Of a stretch of 64,000 nucleotides of DNA, positions 10,081 through 18,884 are shown one piece after another. A program made the translations under genes and the position numbers. This DNA comes from QUBU01 sp014337915 (GTDB lineage Bacteria > Pseudomonadota > Gammaproteobacteria > Steroidobacterales > GCA-2729495): the NCBI GenBank assembly GCA_030263395.1, contig SZOW01000006.1, positions 1 to 64,000 on the forward strand. Reading direction: 5' to 3'. Under the pieces are notes generated by a model. It made no database searches and was not told where the DNA came from. It saw only the letters and a program-made list of their open reading frames with translations. Position 1 is the first letter of the stretch, and every line of letters starts with the position of its first letter.

Positions 10081-10386
10081 TCAGCCGAGCAGCTCGTACT
10101 GCTTCAGCTTCTTGCGCAGCGTGGCGCGGTTCAACCCGAGGATCTCCGCCGCGCGACTCTGGTTGCCACCGGTGTAGTCGAGCACCGCCTCGAACAGCGG
10201 CGGCTCCACCTCGCCCAGCACCAGGTCGTACAGCGCGTTGGGCCTGTGGCCGTTCAGGTCGCGGAAATAGCTGCGCAGCGCGTCGCCGGTCAGGTCGCGG
10301 AGCGGCTTGTTGCGCAGCTGCACGACGCTGTCACGGTGGCGGGCAGAGGTTTTGCGGGTGGATGTGTGTTTTTTTCCGTTGACCAC
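10081..10386 (-). CDS. fis: Nucleoid-associated DNA-binding protein Fis
   Basis: About 101 residues. The C-terminal helix-turn-helix GGNQSRAAEILGLNRATLRKKLKQY is the diagnostic Fis DNA-binding unit, and the middle PLFEAVLDYT matches the dimerisation helices. Fis bends DNA and regulates rRNA promoters and recombination. The GTG at 10386 is preferred as start because GGGAG lies upstream and the length fits the family (98 in E. coli); an ATG at 10452 would add 22 residues. It lies upstream of purH-purD rather than in the dusB-fis order of enterobacteria. Confidence 0.88.
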   Translation of the reverse strand: MVNGKKHTSTRKTSARHRDSVVQLRNKPLRDLTGDALRSYFRDLNGHRPNALYDLVLGEVEPPLFEAVLDYTGGNQSRAAEILGLNRATLRKKLKQYELLG

Positions 10387-10752
10387 AGTCTGGCTGCTCC
10401 CGCGAATACTTTCGACTCTCCGGCAGTCACATCGGGACTCGATGGCCCCCACGAGATGCCGGACGGCGATGAATGACCGCAGGGTATTTGCCTGGACGTG
10501 GCCGTGGTTCTTGGCGCCGATCCCGCGCGCCTATGTCGTGCCTCGTCGCGACAGCGGCGACGTTGTCGTCGCCTTCCTTCTTCTGCGGGGGCGGAATCAT
10601 AACACGCAGCGCGAACATGCCAACCACGAGCTCGCGCGAAACTAGATTGCTAGTCGCGTGGCGCGCACAAGTGCATGAACACGAAAGCAGCCGCCTGCAC
10701 CTGTTACGGCGTCATGTCGCCGGCGAGGCTGGACTCGGTCTTGCATCAGCGC
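10387..10752. other. 366-bp gap between fis and the DUF3426 gene
   Basis: Expected to hold the promoter of the fis-purH-purD transcription unit. No convincing protein gene is present on either strand. A weak inverted repeat (CGCGAAACTAG ... CTAGTCGCG, about 10634-10657) is visible. No promoter hexamers are assigned. Confidence 0.35.
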
Positions 10753-12219
10753 TCAGCGCTGGAATGGATTGCGTGCTTTCTGGCAACGCAGGCCGGTGTG
10801 GCGGTCAGGCACGCAGATGTCGAGGTCCCAGCCCGTCGCTTTGTCGCCCGGATCCTGGAAGCTGATCTGCACCGGGATCAGCGTGCCCGGCGCGTAGACT
10901 GACGCGGGCGGCGACGCCTCGGCCAGGTACTCGGCGGGACCGAACACGCCGCTGGCGATGATGTTTGACCAGCGATCGAGCAGCACGACACGCAGCATTG
11001 GCAGCCCGACTGGATGGCTGCCGGTCACGGCGATTTCGGCGGCGATGTCGAGCGTGCCCTGCCCTGACTTCTTCACCTGTGCCTTGCGGCTGCGAACTTC
11101 GTAGGCTTCCAGCGGCCAGTCGGGATCGAGCGGCAGGCCGAGCCGCGCGTAGAGGCCGCGCACCGCGGCACCGTAACCGGGGCTGGCCGCGAGTTCATCG
11201 CGGAACTGGTGCAGGACCTGTGCCGCCAGCACCAGTGCGGCCACCAGGCTCGCTGCGAACCAGCGGCCGGCATAGCGTCTGCGGGCCGCCTGTGGTGCAC
11301 CAAAAGAGGGCGGAGGACCCCAGTCCAGTACCGTCTCCGGTGGCGTGGCCGCCATGACCGCGGCGACCTCGACCGGATCGCTGCTGTCATCCTCCGGTTC
11401 GATCTCCGCTTCGAACGCTGCTGCTGTGGCTGGCTCCGGGCTGTCTGCGGCGGCCGGGGCCTCGTCCGCCGGCGCGTCCTCACCATCGCGGGTCTTGAGC
11501 ATGACCACCGTGGATTCGGGCGGGCCGGCTTCGTCACCGAAGATGAACAGAGGCGCCGCGTCGTCCTCGGGGTCCAGGTCCGGATCGAAATCCGGATCCG
11601 CCACCGGCTCCGTCTCCAGACCGGGTTCAATTTCCGCTTCCGGCCCCGCATCCAGTTCCGTCTCAGCCTCATCTGCCGCGGTGTCGGGCGCCTCCTGTTC
11701 AGCCTCGTGCAGGAAGCCCTTCCAGGTGTCGGTGTCGGCGGTTTCGCGGTCCAGCGATCCGCAAGGCTCCGGCTCCGCTACCTCCCCGGCCTCTGCGCCA
11801 GCGTCGAAAGGCGCGGGCGGCCCCGGCTCTCCGTCCGCCGTTTCACGGAAGGCATCGCCGAGTGCCGGCTCCGGCCGCGGCGGCGCGAACTGTGGCTGGT
11901 CCGGCGGGCTGAGGAAAAACCGCTGCCACTCGTTCTCGGGCACATTGAATTCCAGCGCATCGTCGGCCGGCCCGGGCGCGGCAGGCTCGAGGCCCGTGAA
12001 CGCCGGCTCCGGCGCTGCAGCGGGCGCCTTCGCGGCAGGCGGCGCCGGTCGCGCGGCGCCGGGCAGCAGCAGGTCGGAGCCGGTCCAGTCGTCGACCAGG
12101 GTCTCGAGGGCGTTGAACACGCCGCCACAGGAGCCGCAGCGAACCTCGCCGGCGGCCATCTGCAGGATCGCCGCGGTGACGCGAAACGTGGAGCTACAAC
12201 TCGGGCAGCGGGTGTACAT
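10753..12219 (-). CDS. Zinc-ribbon and DUF3426 membrane protein
   Basis: A 488-residue protein with three parts. First is an MJ0042-type zinc ribbon: CPSCSSTF ... VRCGSCGGVFNA within the first 40 residues. Second is a very long acidic, Pro/Ala/Glu-rich linker (about residues 50-320). Third, after one membrane helix (WFAASLVAALVLAAQVLHQF, about 330-350), comes the DUF3426 domain, ending in a GDKATGWDLDICVP-like segment. Such proteins are regularly encoded next to prmA and fis in Gamma- and Betaproteobacteria; function is unknown. Start is the ATG at 12219 (MYTRCPSC). Confidence 0.82.
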   Translation of the reverse strand: MYTRCPSCSSTFRVTAAILQMAAGEVRCGSCGGVFNALETLVDDWTGSDLLLPGAARPAPPAAKAPAAAPEPAFTGLEPAAPGPADDALEFNVPENEWQRFFLSPPDQPQFAPPRPEPALGDAFRETADGEPGPPAPFDAGAEAGEVAEPEPCGSLDRETADTDTWKGFLHEAEQEAPDTAADEAETELDAGPEAEIEPGLETEPVADPDFDPDLDPEDDAAPLFIFGDEAGPPESTVVMLKTRDGEDAPADEAPAAADSPEPATAAAFEAEIEPEDDSSDPVEVAAVMAATPPETVLDWGPPPSFGAPQAARRRYAGRWFAASLVAALVLAAQVLHQFRDELAASPGYGAAVRGLYARLGLPLDPDWPLEAYEVRSRKAQVKKSGQGTLDIAAEIAVTGSHPVGLPMLRVVLLDRWSNIIASGVFGPAEYLAEASPPASVYAPGTLIPVQISFQDPGDKATGWDLDICVPDRHTGLRCQKARNPFQR

Positions 12220-12250
12220 GGTCCTGGGACAAGGGCGGCCTGTTCCCGGC

Positions 12251-13141
12251 TCAACGGCGCGGCAGCGGGGCACCGCTGAGCAGCGCCCAGCCGTCGAGTT
12301 CGGCGGCGAGGTGCAGGTCGAGCCAGGGCGCGCAAGCTTCCTGCACCCGGTCCGCCTGCGCGCTGAGAATACCGCTCAGCGCCACGCGCGCGCCAGCCTC
12401 GCAATGGCGCGCGAGCAGCGGCGCCAGCGCGATGATGGTATCGGCGAGGATGTTTGCCACCACGATCCCGAAGCGGGCATCGGCCGCCAGCCCGGCGGGA
12501 TCGGCGACCTGCATGCGCGCATCGCAGCCGTTGCGCCGGGCATTGTCGCGGGTGGCGAGCAGGGCCTGCGGGTCGATGTCGAGCGCCGTGGCGCCCTGCG
12601 CGCCCAGGGCAAGTGCGGCGATGGCGAGGATGCCGGAGCCGCAGCCGAAGTCGAGCAGCCGGCGGCCAGCGAGATCCAGTCCCGCCAGCCACTCCAGGCA
12701 CAGGGTCGTGGTCGGATGCGAACCCGAGCCGAAGGCCAGGCCGGGATCCAGGTGGATCACCGTGGCCGCCGGGTCGGGGCAGCGGCTACCCTCGGGACAG
12801 ACCCAGAGGCGCGATCCGTAGCGCATCGGTTGCAGGTTCTCGCGGAACTCGCCGACCCAGTCGCGCTCCTCGACGATGCTGGTCGACGCATTCACCGGCG
12901 GCGTGCCCGCGGCCGCTTCGATGTTCCGCCATAGCGGAGCCGCGGCGGTGCCTGCCGGCATCAGGGCCGTTACCACCACGCGGCCCCAGAGCGGTGTCGC
13001 GCCCGGTGCCGGCTCGAGGATCGGTTCGCCGCCCGGGTCGCCGAGGGAAATGGCGAGCGCGCCGGCCACCTCCAGCGCGGCGCTGACCGGGCCGACGGTG
13101 CTGGCGGGCACCGTGAACTCCAGTTGCAGCCAGCGGTTCAG
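12251..13141 (-). CDS. prmA: Ribosomal protein L11 methyltransferase, probable CTG start
   Basis: S-adenosylmethionine-dependent trimethylation of ribosomal protein L11. The N-terminal L11-binding domain begins NRWLQLEFTVPAS, the linker includes EERDWVGEFRENLQPMRYG, and the catalytic domain has DPGLAFGSGSHPTT, LLDFGCGSGILAIAA (motif I), ALDIDPQA and VVANILAD. No ATG, GTG or TTG lies at the expected N-terminus. The CTG at 13141 overlaps the accC stop (CTGA) and gives 296 residues, against 293 in E. coli. The next usable codon is a GTG inside TVPAS, which would remove the conserved WLQLEF strand. Confidence 0.9.
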   Translation of the reverse strand: MNRWLQLEFTVPASTVGPVSAALEVAGALAISLGDPGGEPILEPAPGATPLWGRVVVTALMPAGTAAAPLWRNIEAAAGTPPVNASTSIVEERDWVGEFRENLQPMRYGSRLWVCPEGSRCPDPAATVIHLDPGLAFGSGSHPTTTLCLEWLAGLDLAGRRLLDFGCGSGILAIAALALGAQGATALDIDPQALLATRDNARRNGCDARMQVADPAGLAADARFGIVVANILADTIIALAPLLARHCEAGARVALSGILSAQADRVQEACAPWLDLHLAAELDGWALLSGAPLPRR

Positions 13142-14478
13142 AGGCCGAGGCGCTTTTCGAGGTAGTGGATGTCGGTGCCGCCGTTCTTGAACGCGGAGTG
13201 CTGGACGATCTCCAGGTGCAGCGGGATGTTGGTCTTGATGCCGTCCACCACCATCTCGGTCAGCGCCACGTGCATGCGGGCAATGGCCGAGGCGCGCGTG
13301 TCGCCGTGGGCGATGATCTTGGCGACCATGGAGTCGTAGTAGGGCGGCACCGTATAGCCGCTGTAGAGGTGGCTGTCCACCCGTATCCCGGGGCCACCCG
13401 GCGGATGCCAGAGGTCGACACGCCCCGGCGAGGGCATGAAAGTCTTCGGGTCCTCGGCGTTGATGCGGCATTCCACGGCGTGGCCGTTGATCTGCAGGTC
13501 TTCCTGGCGAAAGGAGAGCTTTTCCCCGGCCGCGATGCGCAGCTGTTCCCGCACGATGTCCACGCCGGTGATCATCTCGGTCACCGGGTGCTCCACCTGC
13601 AGGCGGGTATTCATTTCGATGAAGTAGAACTGCCCGTCCTGGAACAGGAACTCGAAGGTGCCGGCGCTGCGGTAGCCGACCTCCAGGCAGGCCCGGACGC
13701 AGCGCTCGCCCATGGAGCGGCGCAGCTCCTCGCTGATGCCGGGCGCGGGCGCCTCTTCCAGCACCTTCTGGTGCCGCCGCTGCATCGAGCAGTCGCGCTC
13801 GAACAGGTAGACGCAGTTGCCATGGCCGTCGGCCAGCAGCTGGAACTCGATGTGCCGCGGCCGGGCGAGGAACTTCTCCATGTAGACGACATCGCTGCCG
13901 AAGGCGGCCCGGGCCTCGACCTTGGTGACCGAGATGGCGTTGGCGAGCGATGCCTCGGTATAGACCACGCGCATGCCGCGACCACCGCCGCCGGCCGCCG
14001 CCTTGATGATCACCGGATAGCCGATGTCCTTCGCCAGCCGCTGGTTCTCCTCCAGTTCGTCGCCCAGCGGGCCGTCGGAGCCGGGCACCGTGGGCACGCC
14101 GGCCTTGCGCATGGCGTCCTTGGCCGAGATCTTGTCACCCATCAGGCGGATGACTTCCGGCGGCGGGCCGATGAACACGAAGCCGGAATTCTCCACCCGC
14201 TCGGCGAAGTCCGCGTTCTCGGAGAGGAAGCCGAAGCCCGGGTGGATTGCCTGCGCGTCGGTGACCTCGGCGGCGCTGATGATGGCCGGCATGTTGAGGT
14301 AGCTGCCGGTGGAGGGCGGCGGGCCGATGCAGACCGTTTCGTCGGCCAGCAGCACGTGTTTGAGGCTGGTGTCGGCCGTGGAGTGCACGGCGACGGTCTT
14401 GATGCCCAGTTCGCGGCAGGCCCGCTGGATGCGCAGCGCCACCTCGCCGCGATTGGCGATAAGGACCTTGTCGAGCAT
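13138..14478 (-). CDS. accC: Biotin carboxylase subunit of acetyl-CoA carboxylase
   Basis: A 446-residue ATP-grasp enzyme that carboxylates biotin on AccB, the first committed step of fatty acid synthesis. Motifs: LIANRGEVALRIQRAC at the N-terminus, IHPGFGFLSEN, IIKAAAGGGGRGMRVV (ATP lid), EMNTRLQVEHPVTEMITG and ECRINAEDP. Length matches E. coli AccC (449). The ATG shares one base with the accB stop (TAATG), consistent with translational coupling. Confidence 0.97.
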   Translation of the reverse strand: MLDKVLIANRGEVALRIQRACRELGIKTVAVHSTADTSLKHVLLADETVCIGPPPSTGSYLNMPAIISAAEVTDAQAIHPGFGFLSENADFAERVENSGFVFIGPPPEVIRLMGDKISAKDAMRKAGVPTVPGSDGPLGDELEENQRLAKDIGYPVIIKAAAGGGGRGMRVVYTEASLANAISVTKVEARAAFGSDVVYMEKFLARPRHIEFQLLADGHGNCVYLFERDCSMQRRHQKVLEEAPAPGISEELRRSMGERCVRACLEVGYRSAGTFEFLFQDGQFYFIEMNTRLQVEHPVTEMITGVDIVREQLRIAAGEKLSFRQEDLQINGHAVECRINAEDPKTFMPSPGRVDLWHPPGGPGIRVDSHLYSGYTVPPYYDSMVAKIIAHGDTRASAIARMHVALTEMVVDGIKTNIPLHLEIVQHSAFKNGGTDIHYLEKRLGL

Positions 14479-14957
14479 TACTGGATCACGAACAGCGTCT
14501 GGCCGTATTCCACCGGCTCACCGTTGGTGGCGAGGATGGCGGCGATGCGGCCGCCCTTGTCGGCCTCGATCTGGTTCATCATCTTCATGGCCTCGATGAT
14601 GCACAGCGTGTCGCCGGCCTTCACTTCACTGCCGACCTTGACGAAGGGATCGGCGCCGGGCGCCGGTCCCTCATAGAAGGTGCCGACCATGGGCGAGACC
14701 ACCTTGTGCCCGGGGATTTCGGTTTCCGGGGCCGCAGCGGCGGCCTTGGCCGCCAGTCCCGGAGTCGCCGGCGGCGCTGCGGCTGAGGCCGTGGCTGCCG
14801 GTGCGGCGACCGGTGGCGCCACGCTGTAGTGCTGTACGGCAGCTCCCGGCGGGTAGCGGCTGATGCGGACGGATTCCTCGCCCTCGGAGATCTCGAGCTC
14901 GGCGATCCCGGATTCCTCCAGCAGCTCGATCAGCTTCTTGACCTTGCGGATATCCAT
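14478..14957 (-). CDS. accB: Biotin carboxyl carrier protein
   Basis: A 159-residue carrier. The N-terminal MDIRKVKKLIELLEESGIAELEI, an Ala/Pro-rich linker (about 45-78) and the biotinyl domain with CIIEAMKMMNQIEA are all present; biotin attaches to Lys125. The start is the ATG at 14957. It is co-transcribed with accC and probably with aroQ, 28 bp upstream, the order aroQ-accB-accC being standard in gammaproteobacteria. Confidence 0.96.
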   Translation of the reverse strand: MDIRKVKKLIELLEESGIAELEISEGEESVRISRYPPGAAVQHYSVAPPVAAPAATASAAAPPATPGLAAKAAAAAPETEIPGHKVVSPMVGTFYEGPAPGADPFVKVGSEVKAGDTLCIIEAMKMMNQIEADKGGRIAAILATNGEPVEYGQTLFVIQ

Positions 14958-14985
14958 TGTTCGGTTGCTCCTCCGGCGGGGATCA

Positions 14986-15429
14986 CTACACGGGGCGGCG
15001 CAGGCGCTCGTCGGCGGCCCGCAGGGCCAGCTCGTAGCCGATGGGCCCGAGCCCGGTGATGGTCCCGACCGCGATGTCGGAAAAATACGAGTGCTGGCGG
15101 AATGCTTCCCGCGCATGCACATTACTGATGTGGATCTCGATGCAGGGGATGCCGACCGCCAGGATGGCGTCGCGCAGCGCCACACTGGTGTGCGTCAGCG
15201 CCCCCGGGTTGATGAGGATGAAATCCGCCTGCCCGGCGGCGGCCTGCACCCGGTCGACCAGGGCGGCCTCGGCATTGCTCTGGAAGACTTCGAGCTGGTG
15301 GCCCAGCGACTGGGCCAGGGCGCCGGTGGCCCGCTCGATATCGGCCAGGCTGGTACGCCCGTAGACACCCGGCTCGCGGGTGCCGAGCAGATTCAGATTG
15401 GGCCCATTGAGAAGCAGGATGCGGGCCAT
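14986..15429 (-). CDS. aroQ: Type II 3-dehydroquinate dehydratase
   Basis: A 147-residue enzyme converting 3-dehydroquinate to 3-dehydroshikimate in the shikimate pathway. Motifs: LLNGPNLNLLGTREPGVYG (with the catalytic Arg and Tyr loop), INPGALTHTSVALRDAI, and EIHISNVHAREAFRQHS (catalytic His). Length and order are typical. First gene of the apparent aroQ-accB-accC-prmA run. Confidence 0.95.
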   Translation of the reverse strand: MARILLLNGPNLNLLGTREPGVYGRTSLADIERATGALAQSLGHQLEVFQSNAEAALVDRVQAAAGQADFILINPGALTHTSVALRDAILAVGIPCIEIHISNVHAREAFRQHSYFSDIAVGTITGLGPIGYELALRAADERLRRPV

Positions 15430-15501
15430 CCGCGGGCGCCCCCTGTAACGGCAGATGCCCGCAAGTTTAATGACTTTGGGAGCAAATAGAAGCGTTTTGT
15501 C

Positions 15502-16107
15502 TCAGCGCAGCTTCAGGGCTTGCCGGGCTTGGGCCAGGGTCATGCTGCGCCCCGCCAGCCCGTCGATGACAGCCACGATGCGGGTGAGGTCCTGCGGATG
15601 CAGTTCGCCCATGTGCGTGGCGAGGATCTCGCCGCCCGGCGCCGCGACCACGGTCAGTGGCAGGCCGACGAAATCCGGCCCGAAGGATTCGGCCACCGCC
15701 ATGGCATCCTCCTGGCCGACCAGGATCGGGTAGCTGACGCCGGTTTCGCCGACGAAAGTCCGCACCGGGTCCTCGCGGTCGATGGCGATGCCGATCACCG
15801 CCGGACCACGCGCGCCACGCTCCTGGTGGAGCTGCTCCAGCAGCGGCATTTCCTTGCGGCAGGGTGCGCACCAGGTCGCCCAGAAGTTGAGCAGCAGGGC
15901 CTGGTCGCGCCAGTCGCCGATGGAACGCTGCTGGCCGGTGGCGAGGTCCTTGAGGCTGAAGTCCGGCAGCCGCGTGAGGCTGGTCCTGGGGGCTGGCGAC
16001 GGTGGTGGCTGGGCCGGCTGCGGCCCCGGCCAGAACGCCCGGCCGGCGAGGTAGCCCGCGGCCGCGCAGACGACCAGCATTGCCATCAGGCGCGGCGCCC
16101 GTCCCAT
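15502..16107 (-). CDS. TlpA/ResA-like periplasmic thiol-disulfide protein
   Basis: A 201-residue protein with an N-terminal membrane anchor (residues about 8-25) and a thioredoxin-like domain. The active site is NFWATWCAPCRKE (Cys80, Cys83), followed by GIAIDREDP and the cis-Pro region VGLPLTVVAAPGG. TlpA-like proteins reduce periplasmic disulfides, often in cytochrome maturation. The gene lies 9 bp downstream of dsbD in the same direction, so DsbD is the likely electron donor. Confidence 0.85.
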   Translation of the reverse strand: MGRAPRLMAMLVVCAAAGYLAGRAFWPGPQPAQPPPSPAPRTSLTRLPDFSLKDLATGQQRSIGDWRDQALLLNFWATWCAPCRKEMPLLEQLHQERGARGPAVIGIAIDREDPVRTFVGETGVSYPILVGQEDAMAVAESFGPDFVGLPLTVVAAPGGEILATHMGELHPQDLTRIVAVIDGLAGRSMTLAQARQALKLR

Positions 16108-16116
16108 CGCCCTGCC

Positions 16117-18351
16117 TCAGGAGCCGAAGGCGCTGCGGACGTGGCTGGCGAAGGCCGCCGCGTCCTTGAAGCCGACGACGCGATAGCCGCCGCGTTCCTG
16201 TCCGTCGGGGCCGAAGAAGATGATGCTCGGCGGGCCGAAGATGCCGAAATGGCGCAGCAGCGCCTGGTCGGCGTCATCGTTGGCGGTGACGTCGGCCTGC
16301 AGCAGCACGGCGCCGGATAAGGCCGCCTGCACCGCAGGGTCGCTGAAGGTGTAGCGCTCCATCTCGATGCAGGAGGTACACCAGTCGGCGTAGAAATCCA
16401 GCATCAGCGGCTTGCCGGCCTGGCCGGCCGCGGCGAGGGCCTGTTCGAGGTCGGCGACGGTCTTGATGCGCTGGAAGGCGGGCCGCGCCGCGGCGGGCTG
16501 GGTGCTGCCGGCCTGCAGGCCGGCGAGGGGCTGCAGCGGATCGCGGCTGCCGGCCAGCGTGCCGACCAGCAGCGCGGCACCGTAGAGGGCGGCGAGCAGC
16601 CCGATGCCCTTGGCGAGCTTGCGGCCCGGAGCGGCGTCGGCCTCGAGGCTGTTGAAGGCACCGATGAAAATGCCGGCGATGAACACCAGCACTGCCCAGA
16701 GCGCCATGGTCAGGGCATCGGGCAGCAGGCGGCCGAGCATCCACACGGCGAGCCCCAGCATCATGAAGCCGAAGGCGCCCTTCACCGTGATCATCCAGGC
16801 GCCGGCCTTCGGTAGCAGCTTGCCGGCCGAGGTGCCGACCACCAGCAGCGGCAGGCCCATTCCCAGCGACAGCGCGAACAGCGCCAGCGCGCCGCGCAGC
16901 ATGTCACCGGTCTGGGCGATGACGGTGAGGGCGGCGACCAGCGGCGGTGCGACACAGGTGGTGACCACCAGCGCCGAGAGTGCGCCCATGACCGCCGTAC
17001 CGATGAAGGTGCCGCCGCGCTGGCGGCCACTGGCGGCGGTGACGCGGTTCATCAGCGCCGCGGGAACCTGCAGCTCGTAGAAGCCGAACATCGACATCGC
17101 CAGCGCGACGAACAGCACCGCCACGCCGGTGATGATCCAGGGCTGCTGGAGCGCGGCCTGGATCTGGCTGCCTGCGGCCGCGAAGGCTGCGCCCGCCGCG
17201 GTGTAGGTGAACGCCATGCCGAGCACGTAGGTGAGCGAGAGCGCAAAGGCGCGGCCGGTGGTCACCTGCTCACCCTGGCCGACGATGATGCCGGAGAGGA
17301 TCGGCACCATCGGCAGGCAGCAGGGCGTGAAGGACAGCAGCAGGCCGAGGCCGCCAAAGGTCAGCATCACCAGCGCCAGGTTGGCGCTGCCCACCATGGC
17401 GGCGAGGCGATCCTGCTCGGACACCATCGGGGCTGCGGCTGCATTCGGGGCGGGGGCGGCCGCTGTGCCGGCCGCAGGCGGAACGGCGGCAGCCGACGCA
17501 GTGCCGGCAACCAATTCCGCCACCAGCGTCCGGGTCTGCGGCGGGTAGCAGATGCTGTCTTCCTTGCAGCCCTGGTAGGAGACTTCGATCGACACCGGGC
17601 CGGTGCCGGCCCCATTCAGGGCGGCCTCGGCCACGGCGGTGCCGTAGTACACCTGGGTCCTGCCCCAGTACTCGTCTTCCTTGTCCTTGCCGGGCGGCAG
17701 GCTCAGCGGGCCCACGGTGACGCCGGCGGTCAGGCTCTGCGCCTTGATGCTGTCGCGATACAGGTAGTAGCCGGGCAGGATGTCCCAGCTCAGGCGCAGG
17801 CCGCTGGCGCCGACGCGTTCTGCGCCCGGCTGGAACACCTGCTCGGCAGGCAGCGGTGCGCCGGCACGGTCACTGCCCAGCAGTGCCGCGAGGCCGCCGC
17901 CCGCTGCCGGCGCGGCCGCTGCCGCGGCCAGCGTCACCGAGGCTTTCCAGTTCTGTGGCGGATAGCAGAGCCCGATGTCGGCGCAGCCCTGCGACTTGAT
18001 GGTGAAATCAACCGGCCCTGCCGCCGGGCTCGACACCGGGATGCGCACCACCGCCTCACCGCGGTAGACATGCATTTCGCCGAAAAACTCGTCCTTGTAG
18101 GGCGTTCCCTCCGGCATGACCGGCGTGCCGAGTGTGGTGCCCTCGCCCCGGGGCGCGAAGCTCATGCGCTCGCGATACAGGTAATAGCCCGGTTCGATGC
18201 GCCAGTGGACGACGATGTCGCGGCCTTCGGCGGCCACCGTGTAGCGGAACGCCTGCTCGGGCCGCAGCGGTTCGGCATCGGCCAGGGCGGAGCCTGCCAG
18301 CGCCAGCCAGGCCAGAGTCGCCAGCAGCAGCTGGCGCGGAATCGGGGACAT
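16117..18351 (-). CDS. dsbD: Thiol:disulfide interchange protein DsbD with duplicated N-terminal domain
   Basis: Carries electrons from cytoplasmic thioredoxin across the inner membrane to periplasmic proteins. A signal peptide (1-25) is followed by two tandem DsbD-alpha domains, each with its redox pair: GCADIGLCYPP (Cys123/129) and GCKEDSICYPP (Cys262/268). Next comes an eight-helix membrane domain (about 330-590, with TPCCLPMVPIL and TTCVAPPLVAAL), then a C-terminal thioredoxin-like domain with YADWCTSC (Cys658/661). At 744 residues it is about 180 longer than E. coli DsbD (565), the excess being mainly the second alpha domain. The start at 18351 lies 2 bp from the cutA stop. Confidence 0.93.
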   Translation of the reverse strand: MSPIPRQLLLATLAWLALAGSALADAEPLRPEQAFRYTVAAEGRDIVVHWRIEPGYYLYRERMSFAPRGEGTTLGTPVMPEGTPYKDEFFGEMHVYRGEAVVRIPVSSPAAGPVDFTIKSQGCADIGLCYPPQNWKASVTLAAAAAAPAAGGGLAALLGSDRAGAPLPAEQVFQPGAERVGASGLRLSWDILPGYYLYRDSIKAQSLTAGVTVGPLSLPPGKDKEDEYWGRTQVYYGTAVAEAALNGAGTGPVSIEVSYQGCKEDSICYPPQTRTLVAELVAGTASAAAVPPAAGTAAAPAPNAAAAPMVSEQDRLAAMVGSANLALVMLTFGGLGLLLSFTPCCLPMVPILSGIIVGQGEQVTTGRAFALSLTYVLGMAFTYTAAGAAFAAAGSQIQAALQQPWIITGVAVLFVALAMSMFGFYELQVPAALMNRVTAASGRQRGGTFIGTAVMGALSALVVTTCVAPPLVAALTVIAQTGDMLRGALALFALSLGMGLPLLVVGTSAGKLLPKAGAWMITVKGAFGFMMLGLAVWMLGRLLPDALTMALWAVLVFIAGIFIGAFNSLEADAAPGRKLAKGIGLLAALYGAALLVGTLAGSRDPLQPLAGLQAGSTQPAAARPAFQRIKTVADLEQALAAAGQAGKPLMLDFYADWCTSCIEMERYTFSDPAVQAALSGAVLLQADVTANDDADQALLRHFGIFGPPSIIFFGPDGQERGGYRVVGFKDAAAFASHVRSAFGS

Positions 18352-18353
18352 AC

Positions 18354-18677
18354 TCACGGTGCGGTGTTCTCGCTGATCCATTGCAGGTAGGCCGCCGAGC
18401 CCGCCGTGATGGGCAGGGCGATGATCTCGGGTACTTCGCCGGGGTGCAGGGCGCGGATGAGGGTTTCCAGCTGGTCGAACCGGGCGCGGGTCGTCTTGAT
18501 CAGCAGCAGGACTTCCTCCTCCTGCTGCAGCTGGCCCTGCCAGCGGAACCAGGACTTGACCCCGGGGATGCGGTTGACGCAGGCGGCCAGCCGCTGGTCG
18601 ATCACCGCCGTGGCGATCTCGGCCGCGATCGTGTGGCCGGGGCAGGTGGTCAGCACCAGCAAGAATTCATCAGCCAT
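18354..18677 (-). CDS. cutA: Divalent cation tolerance protein CutA
   Basis: A 107-residue protein of the trimeric CutA1 family, linked to copper tolerance and distantly PII-like. Typical features: VLTTCPGHTIAAEIATAVIDQRLAACVN at the N-terminus, WFRWQGQLQQEEEVLLLIKT in the middle, and LHPGEVPEIIALPI near the end. The start is the ATG at 18677. It lies directly upstream of dsbD, a common pairing in this class. Confidence 0.92.
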   Translation of the reverse strand: MADEFLLVLTTCPGHTIAAEIATAVIDQRLAACVNRIPGVKSWFRWQGQLQQEEEVLLLIKTTRARFDQLETLIRALHPGEVPEIIALPITAGSAAYLQWISENTAP

Positions 18678-18773
18678 CGCCGCACCGCGAAAACCCTTGT
18701 CCCACGCCGGCCGCAAGGATACCCGCCACCCGTCGCCCCTGCATGCGGACTGGCACGGAGACTGGCGCCGGGC

Positions 18774-18802
18774 TTGCAAATGAAAGTTTCCTGAATACCA
18801 TT
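18774..18802 (+). promoter_or_regulatory. Probable groESL promoter
   Basis: TTGCAA at 18774-18779 and TACCAT at 18797-18802 with a 17-bp spacer make a reasonable vegetative promoter directly upstream of, and overlapping, the CIRCE operator. The match to the -10 consensus is moderate (TAxxAT). Confidence 0.5.
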
Positions 18803-18827
18803 AGCACTCACTTTTCGAGAGTGCTAA
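18801..18827 (+). promoter_or_regulatory. CIRCE operator (HrcA binding site)
   Basis: Exact CIRCE consensus: TTAGCACTC, nine bases, GAGTGCTAA. HrcA binds it to repress chaperonin operons until heat shock. It overlaps the proposed -10 and start of transcription, a repressing position. No hrcA gene is in the window. Confidence 0.95.
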
Positions 18828-18884
18828 CAACGCCGGAGCCACCAGGTATCTGGCTTGACTGTTGAATTTAAAGGAGATTTTCAC

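Noticed and set aside
13142..13471. Extended N-terminus of PrmA
   Set aside because: Out-of-frame reading of accC; family length and the WLQLEF strand place the start near 13141.
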